A stretch of 64,000 nucleotides of DNA from assembly GCA_023627715.1 (NCBI GenBank), contig JAMAHW010000007.1, positions 434,001-498,000 on the forward strand, in the 5' to 3' direction. Of this stretch, positions 11,501-22,555 are shown in pieces. Source of the stretch: Periconia sp. R9002. Taxonomy: Eukaryota; Ascomycota; Dothideomycetes; Pleosporales; Periconiaceae. How positions within the stretch are numbered: position 1 is the stretch's first letter; each line of letters begins with the position of its first letter. The translations under genes and the position numbers were made by a program. The notes beneath the pieces were generated by a model. The model searched no databases, was not told the DNA's origin, and saw only the letters and a program-made list of their open reading frames with translations.

Positions 11501-14500
11501 CTACTCAAAAGTATCACTAACATACCGATCCTCCTTGACACTCTCCAACCACTCCTCAGCCTCCCTCTCCCCAACCCCCTCCCCCTTATGCTTCTCAAGC
11601 CAAATCTTCTTACACACATCCGCCGCACTCTTCCCAAGCTTCCTCGCACTCCCACACACAAAGATCTTCGCGCCTCCCGCCACCAACTTCGCCAACTCCT
11701 CGCGCTCGTCCCACATGCGATCCGGCACGTGCTTGGGTCCTACACCCTTACCCTCCGGACCGCGCTGCGAGAAGCACGGACGCACCGAGACGACGCCATC
11801 CTCCTCCCACTTCTTCAGCTCGTCCGCGTAAACAAAGTCTTCCTTGTAATCGCGGCAGCCGAAGTAGAGCAGTGCGGGACCGAGAGCAGTGTTTCGATTC
11901 GCTTTGATGACGGCGCGCTCTTGGATGAAGCCGCGCATGGGAGCGATGCCGGACCCCGCGCAGATCATGATGATGGGTACGGAGGGGTCCAGGGGAAGGT
12001 GGAAGTTTACGTTTGTGGGGCGGATGAAGCAGCGGAGTTTCTCACCCGGCTCCTTGCGCGCAAGGAAGGTCGACGCCGTGCCGTGGAATTCTCCGTGGCC
12101 TGAGAGTGCGGGCTGCTCGTGCACGTCGTAGGTGACGGAGACGGTCAGCTTTTGCGTCGGGGTACCATCTGCGCCTTGGACCACTATGCTATTTGCGAGT
12201 GGGGACGAGGAGACGCTGTACTGGCGTGGAGTGAGGGGTTTGAGCATGTTGAGATACTTGGCAAAGGGGAGGGGGACGTCTGGGTTGTCTTCGAGGATAT
12301 CGAGAATCGTTGTGCGTTTTTCGGTGACTTGTTTTTGGAAAGTGTCGATTTGCATGAGGGCGGCAATCTTGGGGCGCGTCTCCTCTGGAGCATGGTCGGC
12401 AATGATTTCGATTTGTTTTTGAGACGCGGGCGTGCCCAGCTCAACCTAAATTTCGCAAGCACAAAGTCAGCTTAATTTAAACAGAGATTTAGTGAGTGAT
12501 GGAAGGTCTCAAAACGCCATGTCTGGTGGGATCTTGATACTACTTCGTATCCGATAAAACATACCCGAGTGGCGAGCAAGTCAAAAACAGAAATCGGAGT
12601 GTCAGTGGAGAGGAAAGTCTTGCGCGTCCCCTTGACGAGAATGTCATCATCCGCCGATAAGTCAAAGCGTTTGAGAATGCGCCTGACGGTGCTGAGATGG
12701 TTGTAAGGAAGTACCACAAGATAGTCGCCCTGTGAATAATATTAGAAAGAGTTCTTTACGCCAGCATGTACGAGGTCTTACGGATCGGTATCTACTGCCT
12801 GGCGGAAGTTCGACCTCCATATGCTTTTTCGGCAACCCGACCGCAGAACCCCCAAGATCCTTGTTCACTTTCACCACACCATAACCTATCTGCGAACCTC
12901 CAAGGTGAGAAGCAAATTTCGGCACCGAGACTTCTACTTTGATCTCTTCATCACTGATGGCAGTGGTGGTTCCACTGGCTTTTCGGTGGTCAAGGAACAT
13001 GGCATCTTTCCAAGCTTCCCACGGACCCACCTGAGTTGTACCACGTCAGTAGAGTTCAAGTTGGGATTTCCAAGCATCATTGGAAATTGATACAATGGCA
13101 TCATTTTCGGCTCTATCTGAGTATCTTACAACAAAAAGGGTAACTCACTACATCGTACTTGACATCCACGAAACCAGTGTTCGAGAACCTCACTGCGCCT
13201 AATTCCTCGAATTTGTCGTCCAAGATCTTGGGGACACGGTGGAAAGTCTGAGCCCAGTCGCTATTCCCGACACCAAAGACCGCATAGTTGACATTCTTCA
13301 GGTGCTCGGATGTTGCCGCGTTTTCAAGCCACTGGAAGAATTTTTTGGCATTGTCGGCGGGCTTGCCTTCGTAGGACGGAGCGATCAAGACAACAGCGTG
13401 GTCTTTTGGGATTTGCTCGGTAGCCGAGTCTAAGGTTCTGATCGTTACTTTGAATCCGTAACGCGGGCCATCTGTTTGAATTTCTTCTGCGTAGGACTTG
13501 CAGGTCCCTGAATTGGATCCGTAAAGGACTGTCAAAGGTTTGGCCTCGTTTCTGACAGGAGCCTTGCCTTCCAAGGTTTTCTCTTTGTGATCCTCATGGC
13601 TTACGGGAGTAGGTTTCATGCCAAGGAGCGAAGTTGGATTGCGTCCAGGTCGGCGACGAACTTTGATACGGAAGTCTCCTGGCTTGATTGTAAGAGTGGG
13701 TTGGACCCCTGGAGTAACACAGTCAGCCATCCAATCAATCTAGCTCGCATGGGGATTACCAACATAGGTTGTAGCTCGCATCTGCCATCTCCACCTGAAA
13801 GTTCTGCATGATCACTGTCACTGCCATAATCATCTCCTGCTCTGCAAACGCACGACCTATACAAGAACGAGGGCCATCTCCAAATGGTTTGAATGCATTG
13901 GGTGGTAGCTTTTCAAATCCACCGTTCAAGAATCGTTCCGGCTTGTACTCATCTGCGTCTGGTCCCCAAACCTTTGGATCGTGCATGAATGGTTTCAAGT
14001 TAAGCTGGATTTGATCTGAAGGTTCAACGTAATACTTCCCGGCAATCAAGGTCGGCTTGAGGGCGTGCTTGGAATTAAGAGAAATGGGTCCCATGAAACG
14101 AAGAGCTGTATTGTAAAAGTTAATCATTAATACTGAAAAAAAATTCTTCCCGTGTGCTTACCTTCGTAGATTGCATATTTGATATAGACAAGCTTGGACA
14201 AATGATCAAGTGTGAATGGCCCTTCGCCGACGACCTCGTCCACTTCTTGCATGACTTTGACGTACTTCTCCGGATTTTTGAGCAGATGGTAGAATAAAAA
14301 CGATAGGGTTCCACTTGTGGTTTCGTGGCCAGCCACCTTCCAGGGTTAGATACAAGTGGTCAATGTAGAATCTGGCGGGTGTGGACTTACCAGGAAGGTG
14401 CACATGTTGTATATCACATTTTGTCTTGACATGTTCTACAGATAGGTAAGCAAAACATCTTTGACTAATCTTACTAGCGCGAATGGATAATCATACCTCA

Positions 14501-15504
14501 CCAGTCTGAGGATCTTTGCCGTAAAGCAGGGTGTTCAACAGATCGGTGCTGTCTGGCTGGGGGTTCTTGATACGCTCCTCAATAATCTCCTCGCACAGAT
14601 CATGCATGGCCTTGACATTCTCCTGATTTTTCTGAGCAGAGAAAATTCTCAACTTGTTCTCAATTGATAACCGGCTCGCTCGTCTGCCACTTTCGATCAA
14701 GACATCCGTCATTTGTTTGATGAAAGGGTGCGTCCCTTCTCTGTAAAAATTGTTGAAGCGGTAACCAAAGGCACAGAATCCAATCACATCGAACGCCAGT
14801 CTAACCGAACGGAGTCAGTTTGTTGTGAAGGCTTATAAGATAGGGAGAATTCTACCTTGTGAAGTCATCAGTGCATACGATCTCATTTTGGGGGCCCAAT
14901 CGGTCCCAACGCAAAATCATCTGGGATATAATGTCGATCATGCTATCCCACATCTACAATGCTGTAAGTGTGTTCCAAAGAAGATAATTCGGGGGATAGT
15001 TACCTTTCGAATGCCCATAGGCCCAAAGACAGGCATCAGGATCCGATGCGCAATGCCCCAATTCTATAACGCCAAAAGGTCAGGGCACATTCATTCCCTC
15101 GCACACATGGAATTCTCAATAAATATATTTGGTAAACTTACCTTTTCATCACCACGACTCGTAAATAGGCCATCCCCAAGTAAAACTCTCAACTCCTGCA
15201 GAGCGCCCATGATGGGTTTTTCGAATCGATCCCAGTCAAACGTATCATTGACCGTTTCGTAGGAGTTGCACATGATGATGTTACGTCCGGCAATTTGAAG
15301 CTTCAAGATTTCTCCGTACGTTTCGGCCAATGCCCAGGAGGATTCCTAGCCAGTCGTGTTTAGTGACACTCTCGTTAAACGTTTTCATATTAAATTCTTG
15401 ATGCTACTCACAGGCATGTTGCTAGGATCAATATCGCCAGCGTTCCCCCAGAAGAGAGAGGGGGGTGGCTGCGGGATTGGAATCGAATCTTCTTTGATAC
15501 CCAT
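11501..15504 (-). CDS. CYP505: CYP505-type self-sufficient P450 : P450 reductase fusion (fatty-acid hydroxylase)
   Basis: Twelve exons on the minus strand: 15504..15412, 15345..15142, 15063..15004, 14953..14856, 14800..14497, 14435..14391, 14336..14162, 14105..13764, 13708..13149, 13030..12782, 12729..12565, 12445..11501. Every junction keeps frame; the product is 1079 aa, the usual size for the family. The P450 part has the I-helix AGHETTSG (about 270), ExxR as EALR spanning intron 7, and the heme loop FGDGPRSCIGRAF with ligand Cys about 408. A flavodoxin FMN domain follows (VLYGSNSGTCKSYAEE, about 490-640), then FAD binding (RQYSVSSSP) and NADPH binding (ICAGSGIAPMRGF). It needs no separate reductase; the family oxidises fatty acids near the omega end. 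No membrane anchor is seen. Intron 8 needs a GTTGGT donor; all the others have ordinary donors. Confidence 0.94.
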
Positions 15505-17427
15505 GATGTTTGTCGAGTGTTTATTGGGAGGACTGGTTCTGAAGTTGCAAGTTGGAACGTGCGATGCGCGACAGGAAGGAAAGTCTGAACTGAGCAGTTA
15601 TATATCCACAAACATCCCCACCCCCCACATAACGGTGATGCGAGTAAATGACCCAACCATCATCACATATCTTCCTCGGCCGAAAATCAGTGTTAAAAGA
15701 GCAGAATAGTCAGTCATGCAGGCATGAACGATCGCGACCGCCACAGTGGCCCGGCTCCCTACGGAACCGGAGAGCGAAGATGTGCAGAAGGCCTGATGAT
15801 AATGACAACGGCTATTGCTGAGCGTGTAGTCCCCGATATTAACCATAGAGACGCATACGAAGTACTAGCTGGTAAAGCAAAGTACCGCGGTGGATAGCGT
15901 GTTGTGTGCCGCTTCAGCTGAACCATAGGTCAGCCGCACTTGCTTTTGCGCATTCGTGTAAGCACTTTGCACATGCAGTAAAGCGATAAAATAATTGATC
16001 GCTTCGGTGCGAGAAAGTTCTATATTAGTGTTGACTGGCATATCAAGCAGTGTGTGCCCATGTAGCAGTGTCGGTGAGAATCTGCAGTACTAGCTCGGCC
16101 GAGCTAACAAACGCCCCAGAAGCGACGGTCCGAACAACATCCGAATTCGTATTTAGAGGCATATACCGAGGATACGTCTCAGTATATCATTGGGAAGTAT
16201 AGAAAGGTTGTAACCGCATTGCAGGGTGGCATCAATGCGTTGGGGTGGCACGAGGAACTAGCACAGTACAGGGTGTTGCTGCCTCGGGACCTACTCCCGT
16301 AGTTGGCATTTGCCAAAAAACTTGCATATAACCAGTGAATTCTCGTTGGTGAATCTTCTGAGCCATAATGTTGTGTATATCCCTAAGCATTAACGTTCTG
16401 TATGCTGGGAATACGAATCGATCAGTGCAGATAGATTGATCCACCAATGATTGCATCTTTGCATTGCATACACATCATTAGTAAGAACGTACCTGGCTGA
16501 ATAACAAGCTCTGCGATACTGCTAGGTTGCTATAGTAAATTAGGCTGTTTTATATTATGGTCTATGACATGCGTTTTGGGTGTACTCGATAACGTAACCA
16601 GTTTTTTGTATCAGTCAGGCGCAAACCATCCAGGGTATATCTCAAACCCAATGACAGGGGTTTGACAGTTTTTGGAGGAGAGAAAGAACAGACAGGAGTA
16701 ACGCATCTAGGAAATGAAGAGCACTGAATTTCACATACGACCATAGGAACTCGAGGGCAAACTTCCCGCTTTGATTCGTATCCGTTACAACTCCGTATTC
16801 AGTGCATTAACAATACTTGATTCTCTGTTCAGTAGCCCGACTTACGGTTTTGCGTTGCATTTGTTAGCTAGGAAACTTGGGGTCCTGCTTTTGATTTCTG
16901 GGCTGTTTAATCAACGAAGGAGTTACAGAAAAATCGTACTGAAAATGAGAAGCGCGACGCTAGCGAATTAACCTCTAGTAGAGCAAGTATGTTGTTATTC
17001 AGGAATCACAGGGAAGTATCTGTAATGTATACTGTATAATGTATGTATGTTCTGCGGCTGTTTGGGAAAATCAGGCCGGAATTCAAGTCTGGACGACAGG
17101 GGGTGAGGAGGAGGGAGAATCGCACATGAATGGAACCCAGTTGAGGAAACAGCACCTAATACAAATAACCCACGCATGTTTAGACAGAGGATATAGTTAA
17201 TGGTTAAATTAACCATACCAAGGCGCCAACTTTCTTAGCACAGATTACAGTGAGCGTCTGGTTTGCATCTCAGGGCTGATTATACATATTGTTCTCGGTT
17301 AGCGTGGTTGTTAGACGAAGTTTCTACAATAGGCATCCGAGTGTACGAACCGCGTCCCTTGCAATCCATTTACCTGCCTTGTGGGTTTCTTCTTACTTTT
17401 TCGATTTCTAGGTAAATTCCACCGACA
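15505..17427. other. 1.9 kb spacer, CYP505 promoter side
   Basis: Divergent upstream region between CYP505 (-) and the small + strand gene at 17428. It contains a TATA-like element, a 16-bp palindrome at 16091 and a probable 5'-UTR intron end (TTTCTAG near 17412). The short ORFs have no recognisable composition; no gene is supported. Confidence 0.55.
15598..15605 (-). promoter_or_regulatory. TATA-like element upstream of CYP505
   Basis: TTATATAT lies about 95 bp upstream of the CYP505 start codon, a plausible core-promoter distance. Assigned from position and sequence only. Confidence 0.35.
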
Positions 17428-17916
17428 ATGCCTGACCAGGGTTATAGCGTCTACAAAGTCCAAGAAGAGCTCGGAATGCAAGACCCAATGATGGGCGACA
17501 CGACGAGATACCACACATTCATCTTCGTTGAAACCCACGCAGACGAAGGAGGGCAAATCTTCCACGTGACGGGAGACTTGGTCTCCGGGATGGAATATGA
17601 GCACAAAGAAGGGCAAAAACCGGAGCTGTCTGAAATTTTCCACGCAAAGATGTACTTGGGTCGCGTCCGTGTGGAGGATCTCCAGCGTATGGATCAAGTT
17701 CTACGGGCGCTGCCAGCACCTCATCGTCAGCGAGCATTTAACCCTCAAACAATGTGCACTGAGCAAATCAAACCCGATGGGTCGTTGTACGGACCCAACG
17801 AGCAGAAGCCGCCGTTTATAAAGTGCACCGAATGGATTGAGCAGCGGGCTATCCCGGCGCTGTATTCTGCCAACTTGTTGCACAACAACCTACAGCAAGC
17901 TCCTCTCCAGGCATGA
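17428..17916 (+). CDS. Small hypothetical protein, 162 aa
   Basis: Single exon, ATG at 17428 in a favourable context (CCGACAATG), stop at 17914. I do not recognise a named family, but the composition is clearly protein-like: a core of alternating hydrophobic residues (HTFIFVETHADEGGQIFHVT, then GDLVSGMEYEHKEGQKPE) resembles the small fungal proteins with a beta-rich 'HVTGDL..GM.FEHK' block that I have seen uncharacterised in ascomycetes. No signal peptide, membrane segment or catalytic motif is seen. It stands alone, about 925 bp before the coiled-coil gene on the same strand. A stretch resembling an intron end just upstream suggests a spliced 5' UTR. Function unknown. Confidence 0.7.
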   Translation: MPDQGYSVYKVQEELGMQDPMMGDTTRYHTFIFVETHADEGGQIFHVTGDLVSGMEYEHKEGQKPELSEIFHAKMYLGRVRVEDLQRMDQVLRALPAPHRQRAFNPQTMCTEQIKPDGSLYGPNEQKPPFIKCTEWIEQRAIPALYSANLLHNNLQQAPLQA

Positions 17917-18841
17917 GCATCGGTCTGACTGCGGTATGGATGGGCCCAGGACGAGAGCATAAGCGTTACGCTTCGACATGGGTGGGCTAGGTTTGCGTTT
18001 TTGTTTATGTAAGGGGGGCAACAGTTATCCGCATCCTTCGCACTACACAGTGGATCTGGCACGCTTCACATCGAGTAACTGCAGTTCATTTTGAATCAAG
18101 TAATGCATCTAACTAGGTAACTATGTCATGATATGCGACAAGTTACAACGTTTCGACAGCTGATAGGTGGCCTATGGTATTTCTTATTCAGATTATTGGA
18201 TGGTGTTTACCTAGGTAGTCGGCCCAACCACGTGCTAACCAACTACTCGCCCAGCGTTAGAAGGCACTTGCAGCTAGCTAGTGCGCTGGCACGGTCTTTT
18301 GCGGTGTGGTGAAAACAGAAGATAAGCGCACGAACCAAATATCCCAACATCATAAATCAATCAATGCATTCATAAACACTGCACCCGGTCTATACCACAA
18401 ACAAAACACATCGCACCGTTCTTCCTGTTTTATTTCATTTCTTGTCTCTTTTCCAGCATCTGTTACATGCGTACCTAATACAGAACAAATAACAAAAAAT
18501 CTGGGATTCGTCCATTTTATTTCTTGTGTCGCATTTGGGCGTTTTGCTGCCATTGTAGCATTTATTGACTATCAATACTATAAGGGGTGTCCGTGCGCTG
18601 ACCAGCACCTCTTGTGCACTTTCACCACACCGCAAGGGCACGGTCCCGGAGCAAGGCGAGAGCTTTTTTTTTTTTTTGCTTCTTCGTTCGCACGTCCTCG
18701 CCCTGCATTGCGACATATCTCGTCAACTCAAGTCTGGATATATACCCTTTGTTACTTTGTGACAAAACATTATCCAACTTTGATCATCGGCGCCAGGGAT
18801 TCATCGAAGCGACCTTACCATCTCTAGTTCTATATCCAGCC
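17917..18841. other. Spacer with upstream region of the coiled-coil gene
   Basis: Contains the palindrome TACCTAGGTA at 18208, a T14 run at 18664-18677 and a TATA-like element at 18739. The + strand frame of the next gene stays open back to 18614, but no ATG lies in frame before 18842. No separate gene is seen. Confidence 0.55.
18739..18744 (+). promoter_or_regulatory. TATA-like element before the coiled-coil gene
   Basis: TATATA about 100 bp upstream of the ATG at 18842, downstream of a pyrimidine-rich stretch with a T14 run. Both are common features of filamentous fungal promoters; the role is inferred. Confidence 0.35.
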
Positions 18842-20836
18842 ATGGCTCCAAGCAGACTGAACCCGCCCTCTCGGCCCTTGACTCCATCTACAGCTACTTT
18901 TGCCGCCCCGGGGAGCTCATTCACGAGTGGTAGCCCCTCTAATGGTCTCCTGGAACAGAATAAACCTGCGGCTCGTAGCCCATCGCCAAAAACGGGCTCC
19001 AAACAATCTTCCGCTCCAAATGCCAGCACAGCCATGGCTTCAGCCAACGCCAGCCCGACTTCTGCAGCTTCAGGGGGCTGGTTTGGGGGTGGAAAAAGAT
19101 TCAGTGGGATTTGGGGACAGAGTAGACCAGCTGCTGTTAGGCCGACCAACCACACTCGTTCGAAGAGCTGGTTTGGTGGTGGTAAAAGCAGTACTAACGG
19201 TGAACCTGCCAGTAAAGTAGCAAGCAATGGACGCGCCGCCACGATCATAGGAGACTCTGCTACGACTAACGCGACTGCGCCGAACAGCCCTATCCTTGGT
19301 AGCTCGACGATGACCAACGCTGTTTCGGCGAGCTTGTCCGGTGGTGACGGTGATAGTGATTCTAGCGAAGATCTCGGCACGAACACGGAAGACACTGGAT
19401 CAAGCTCCGCGAAGACAGAAAGTCTTACTACGAATAACACGGCTTCAATCGATATCGCTACTGGATCGGCTCCTGGTCAACCAACTCAAGAGAAGGAGGA
19501 ACCTGAACAAATGCAATCCCGACCCGTTATTTTCCGAGCACCGTACCGAAAACTCTCCCTGGAGGAACTGAGGTCTTTCAAATACAAGTCTGGCCGCAAA
19601 CATCTGGAAGCAGAGAACTCTTCTCTCAAAGAGCAACTCCGCAAAAGTTTCGAGGCCCAGCTATCGAGTCAACGGGAGCGTGACCAGGCAAAGGACGAAT
19701 ACAGAAAATTGCAAGAAGCCATCAAGGACCTGGAGAAGGAGGTTTCTTCCCTGCAAGTGACGATTGGCGAGCTACAAGCCGAGAACAGTTCGCTTGAAGA
19801 AGACAGCAAAAAATCCGAGAAAGAACTTTACTCCTTGCGTACGACCATTTCCGAGCTGAAGGAAAGCAGAGACCTCGAGGTGTCTTCCTTGAATACGACG
19901 ATTGGTGAATTGAAAGCCGAGAACGGCTCGTTCAAAGAAAGCAAAAAGCTGGAAGTTTGCTCCTTGCAAACGACGATTGATAAGCTCGAAGCCGAGAAAA
20001 GCTCGTTGAAAAAGAGCCAAGAGCTGAAGGTTTCCTCCTTACAAACGACAATCGATGAGCTTAAAGCCGAAAACATCTCGCTCAAAGATAGCAAAGAACT
20101 CGAGGTTTCTTCCCTGCATACGACGATTTATGAGTTGAAAACCGAGAACATGTCACTCAAGGAGAGCAGACAAGCACTTGAGGATGTCCTCGCTGAAGAG
20201 AAAAGATGTGGCCAACAGATTCTTGAAGATACACAGAATGCACTACAGAAAGAGCTCGACGCCGCAAAAACACATATCAACGAGCTCAAGTCTCAAGAAA
20301 CAACGCTTCAAGATCGTCTGCAATCAATCCAGGGTGCAGTGACGGAAGAGAAACTCCGTAACCGCGAAATCGAGATCAGACTGGAAGAGAGATGTGCACA
20401 AGAAACAAAACTCGAAACCTATCTTCGCAGCGAGCTCGAAAAGTCCCAAAGTCTTGTCCTGCAACACTCCAAGGATTTGGAAAAGTTGCGAGGAGACCAC
20501 CTGAGGCTGCAACTCGCAAACGCGACGCTGGAACGGCCACCGAGAAAGAGCAGAATCACCAAGAATGAAACGCAGAGACTTTCCAAGCAGAACTCGGAGC
20601 TCATGAGGCAGTTGGAACATGCGCGAGCGCAGTCCAAGCAGCTCGCATCGGATCTATCCGCGATGGAGAAGAGGAATGAGGCCGAAGCATCGAAATCGAA
20701 GTTCAGTTTGAGGGATATAGTCAGAAGACCCAAGCACGACACTTCAAGGCCTGGAACATCAGGCCCTCAGACATCGAGGGCCCAAACACCACGACCTCTG
20801 ACATCACTTGCAGATCGACGAAGCATGTTTCTTTAG
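18842..20836 (+). CDS. Coiled-coil protein with internal 25-residue repeats, 664 aa
   Basis: Single exon. The ATG at 18842 (MAPSRLNPPSRPLTPS) is the first in-frame ATG. Residues 1-230 are disordered, Ser/Pro/Ala/Thr-rich, with a duplicated WFGGGK motif about 35 residues apart (near 80 and 114). A short ordered motif APYRKLSLEELRSFKYKSG near 230 leads into a long coiled coil (about 250-620). Within it four copies of a 25-residue unit (consensus LEVSSLQTTIDELKAEN then SLKESKE) sit at 345-444, preceded by two imperfect copies. The tail is basic with Ser/Thr-Pro steps (RPGTSGPQTSRAQTPRPLTS). This looks like a structural or scaffold protein; no enzyme motif and no named family recognised. Function unknown. 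Confidence 0.8.
   Translation: MAPSRLNPPSRPLTPSTATFAAPGSSFTSGSPSNGLLEQNKPAARSPSPKTGSKQSSAPNASTAMASANASPTSAASGGWFGGGKRFSGIWGQSRPAAVRPTNHTRSKSWFGGGKSSTNGEPASKVASNGRAATIIGDSATTNATAPNSPILGSSTMTNAVSASLSGGDGDSDSSEDLGTNTEDTGSSSAKTESLTTNNTASIDIATGSAPGQPTQEKEEPEQMQSRPVIFRAPYRKLSLEELRSFKYKSGRKHLEAENSSLKEQLRKSFEAQLSSQRERDQAKDEYRKLQEAIKDLEKEVSSLQVTIGELQAENSSLEEDSKKSEKELYSLRTTISELKESRDLEVSSLNTTIGELKAENGSFKESKKLEVCSLQTTIDKLEAEKSSLKKSQELKVSSLQTTIDELKAENISLKDSKELEVSSLHTTIYELKTENMSLKESRQALEDVLAEEKRCGQQILEDTQNALQKELDAAKTHINELKSQETTLQDRLQSIQGAVTEEKLRNREIEIRLEERCAQETKLETYLRSELEKSQSLVLQHSKDLEKLRGDHLRLQLANATLERPPRKSRITKNETQRLSKQNSELMRQLEHARAQSKQLASDLSAMEKRNEAEASKSKFSLRDIVRRPKHDTSRPGTSGPQTSRAQTPRPLTSLADRRSMFL
19874..20173 (+). 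repeat. Four tandem 75-bp repeats coding for 25-residue coiled-coil units
   Basis: Four in-register copies inside the coiled-coil gene, each starting LEV/LKV-(S/C)SL and ending near SLK(E/D/K)S(K/R)(E/Q). Copies differ at several residues, so they are old or under selection rather than freshly duplicated. Two degraded copies precede them. Confidence 0.85.
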
Positions 20837-22555
20837 TTACGATTTATGGATATACATACTACCTCTCATTAGATAATTTGCGAACGAATTTTCTTTGTCT
20901 TTACGATTTACTCACTCGGCGGAGTTTTGTCCATTCTCTTGATCTCATCCTGCGCAAGCAGCTGCACACTCTCGCTTTTCACCAGTTCCGCAACACCGTC
21001 GGCATGACGTATGGAAAAATCTCGCGGGGCGCTTCTTCCTATTTCTCTTACTTGCACATTGCCATTGTTGCTTTCCACTCACGAGTCGCGACGTCTGTTT
21101 TTTGCATGTATCCCGCTATCTTCCGTTGCCCTCTTCCCTTCTTTTATGTTACCTTTTATGTTTCGAGTTCGCTTCGCAAGATGGTCTTCCCACTCTTCTC
21201 CCAGCACCCAATCGTCTTTTACCCCAACCATAGAATGTATAGGGTAAGGGAACCCCTGTATGGTCGCTCCTACGCGTTATTTGCGACACATATCATGTTC
21301 TCCTTACCCAGATGTCTGTCCACCATCTTATCAGCACAATCTTATAGTCTTCAATGTTTTACCCAACATCGAGATTTCACCCATGTAATGAGAAAGTACA
21401 GTAAAGAGACCTCCTCTGAGTTTTCCATCGCCTGGTCTCGTAGAATCCGTTTTTCCGTCGATAGAATCCACTAGAATGCCACTCTCACGCAGTGGTAGAC
21501 TCAATATTTTGCCGTTCTCTATGAAACTGTATTTAGAGCTTCTTCCTCTGGAGGTATTAGGTGGCTAGCATAGCACCGGGTCAAGGTGAACGCAGATCCA
21601 GTACCCACGATGACTAGCCGGCAGAGAAATTAGGACCGTGAATGATATTACTGAGGTCCTCAGTTGCTTTAACTATTGCTATGAACACCGATAAAGACTT
21701 CGTATTCTGTAGTTCTCTCATTACGATCCCGGTCAAATCACGTGACTTTTAATTTACCACTCTGTACGCTCCTTGGCCATGGGCGTTTTTTAGTGGGGGT
21801 TTTTTTACTTGTATTGATTCCGGGAGCGGCTTCCCAATCCTTGCGAAGCTCATAAAACTTTAGGGTCCCGGTCAATTTGAGATGAGACTCAATCCTACAA
21901 CAGCCCGAGGACGCTATACACTTTATCCTTAGGTTTAGATGCCTGAGAGCTGCGAGACCAAAGCAGCATTTTCCTTGAAACCTCTTTTGTACACATCTTC
22001 GTCTAGATCTTCACAAGATTGTATACGCGGATCGCAATAGTCCAAGTATCTCGTTTCGCTGTACGGGGAAAATACGGATTTTCTGTCGGACTAAAGCCCT
22101 ACCTTCCAACAAATGTTGAGTGGTGTCATCCTTGAAGAGTGCCCTGACTGTCTATTTTGGTTATCCAGGTGCCCTCCTTTCTCTTCTTCGTCTTTTGGCT
22201 CTCCTTTGTGTTGTGGTAATGATGCTTAGTAGCAGCGTCTATGGGCGGAAAGATCTAAGAAAAGAGAGAAAAGAAAGAAGCCAAAGATTCAAATAAAGAA
22301 AGCTGAATTATCCATGTGCAACTTTAAAAACAAAATACACTACCACGTGGAGGGATCAACTATTGTCATTGGTTCGAGGTGAGCAGCCATTGTGGCAGAG
22401 CCTACGTATTTTTACGAGGCCCGTCCAGCCATGGTAACACAGTATGAAAATCAGGTGAGATACAAGGCTGAAGCCACGAAAGCATTAAATTTTCCACCTT
22501 GAAACACCCGGTGACAGTTTCAAGAGCAATGAACATTTCTTGATAATTTCTGTCG
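20837..22555. other. 1.7 kb spacer
   Basis: Left part is pyrimidine-rich and probably 3' UTR of the coiled-coil gene. A 198-codon open frame at 20878-21474 follows this composition and has no protein-like pattern. TCACGTGA at 21738. The 5' end of the CorA-like gene may extend into the right end. Nothing else is seen. Confidence 0.5.

Noticed and set aside
20878..21474. 198-codon open frame on + strand after the coiled-coil gene
   Set aside because: Phe/Ser/Arg/His-heavy composition follows the pyrimidine-rich DNA; no domain-like pattern and it starts 40 bp after the upstream stop, so it lies in the likely 3' UTR.
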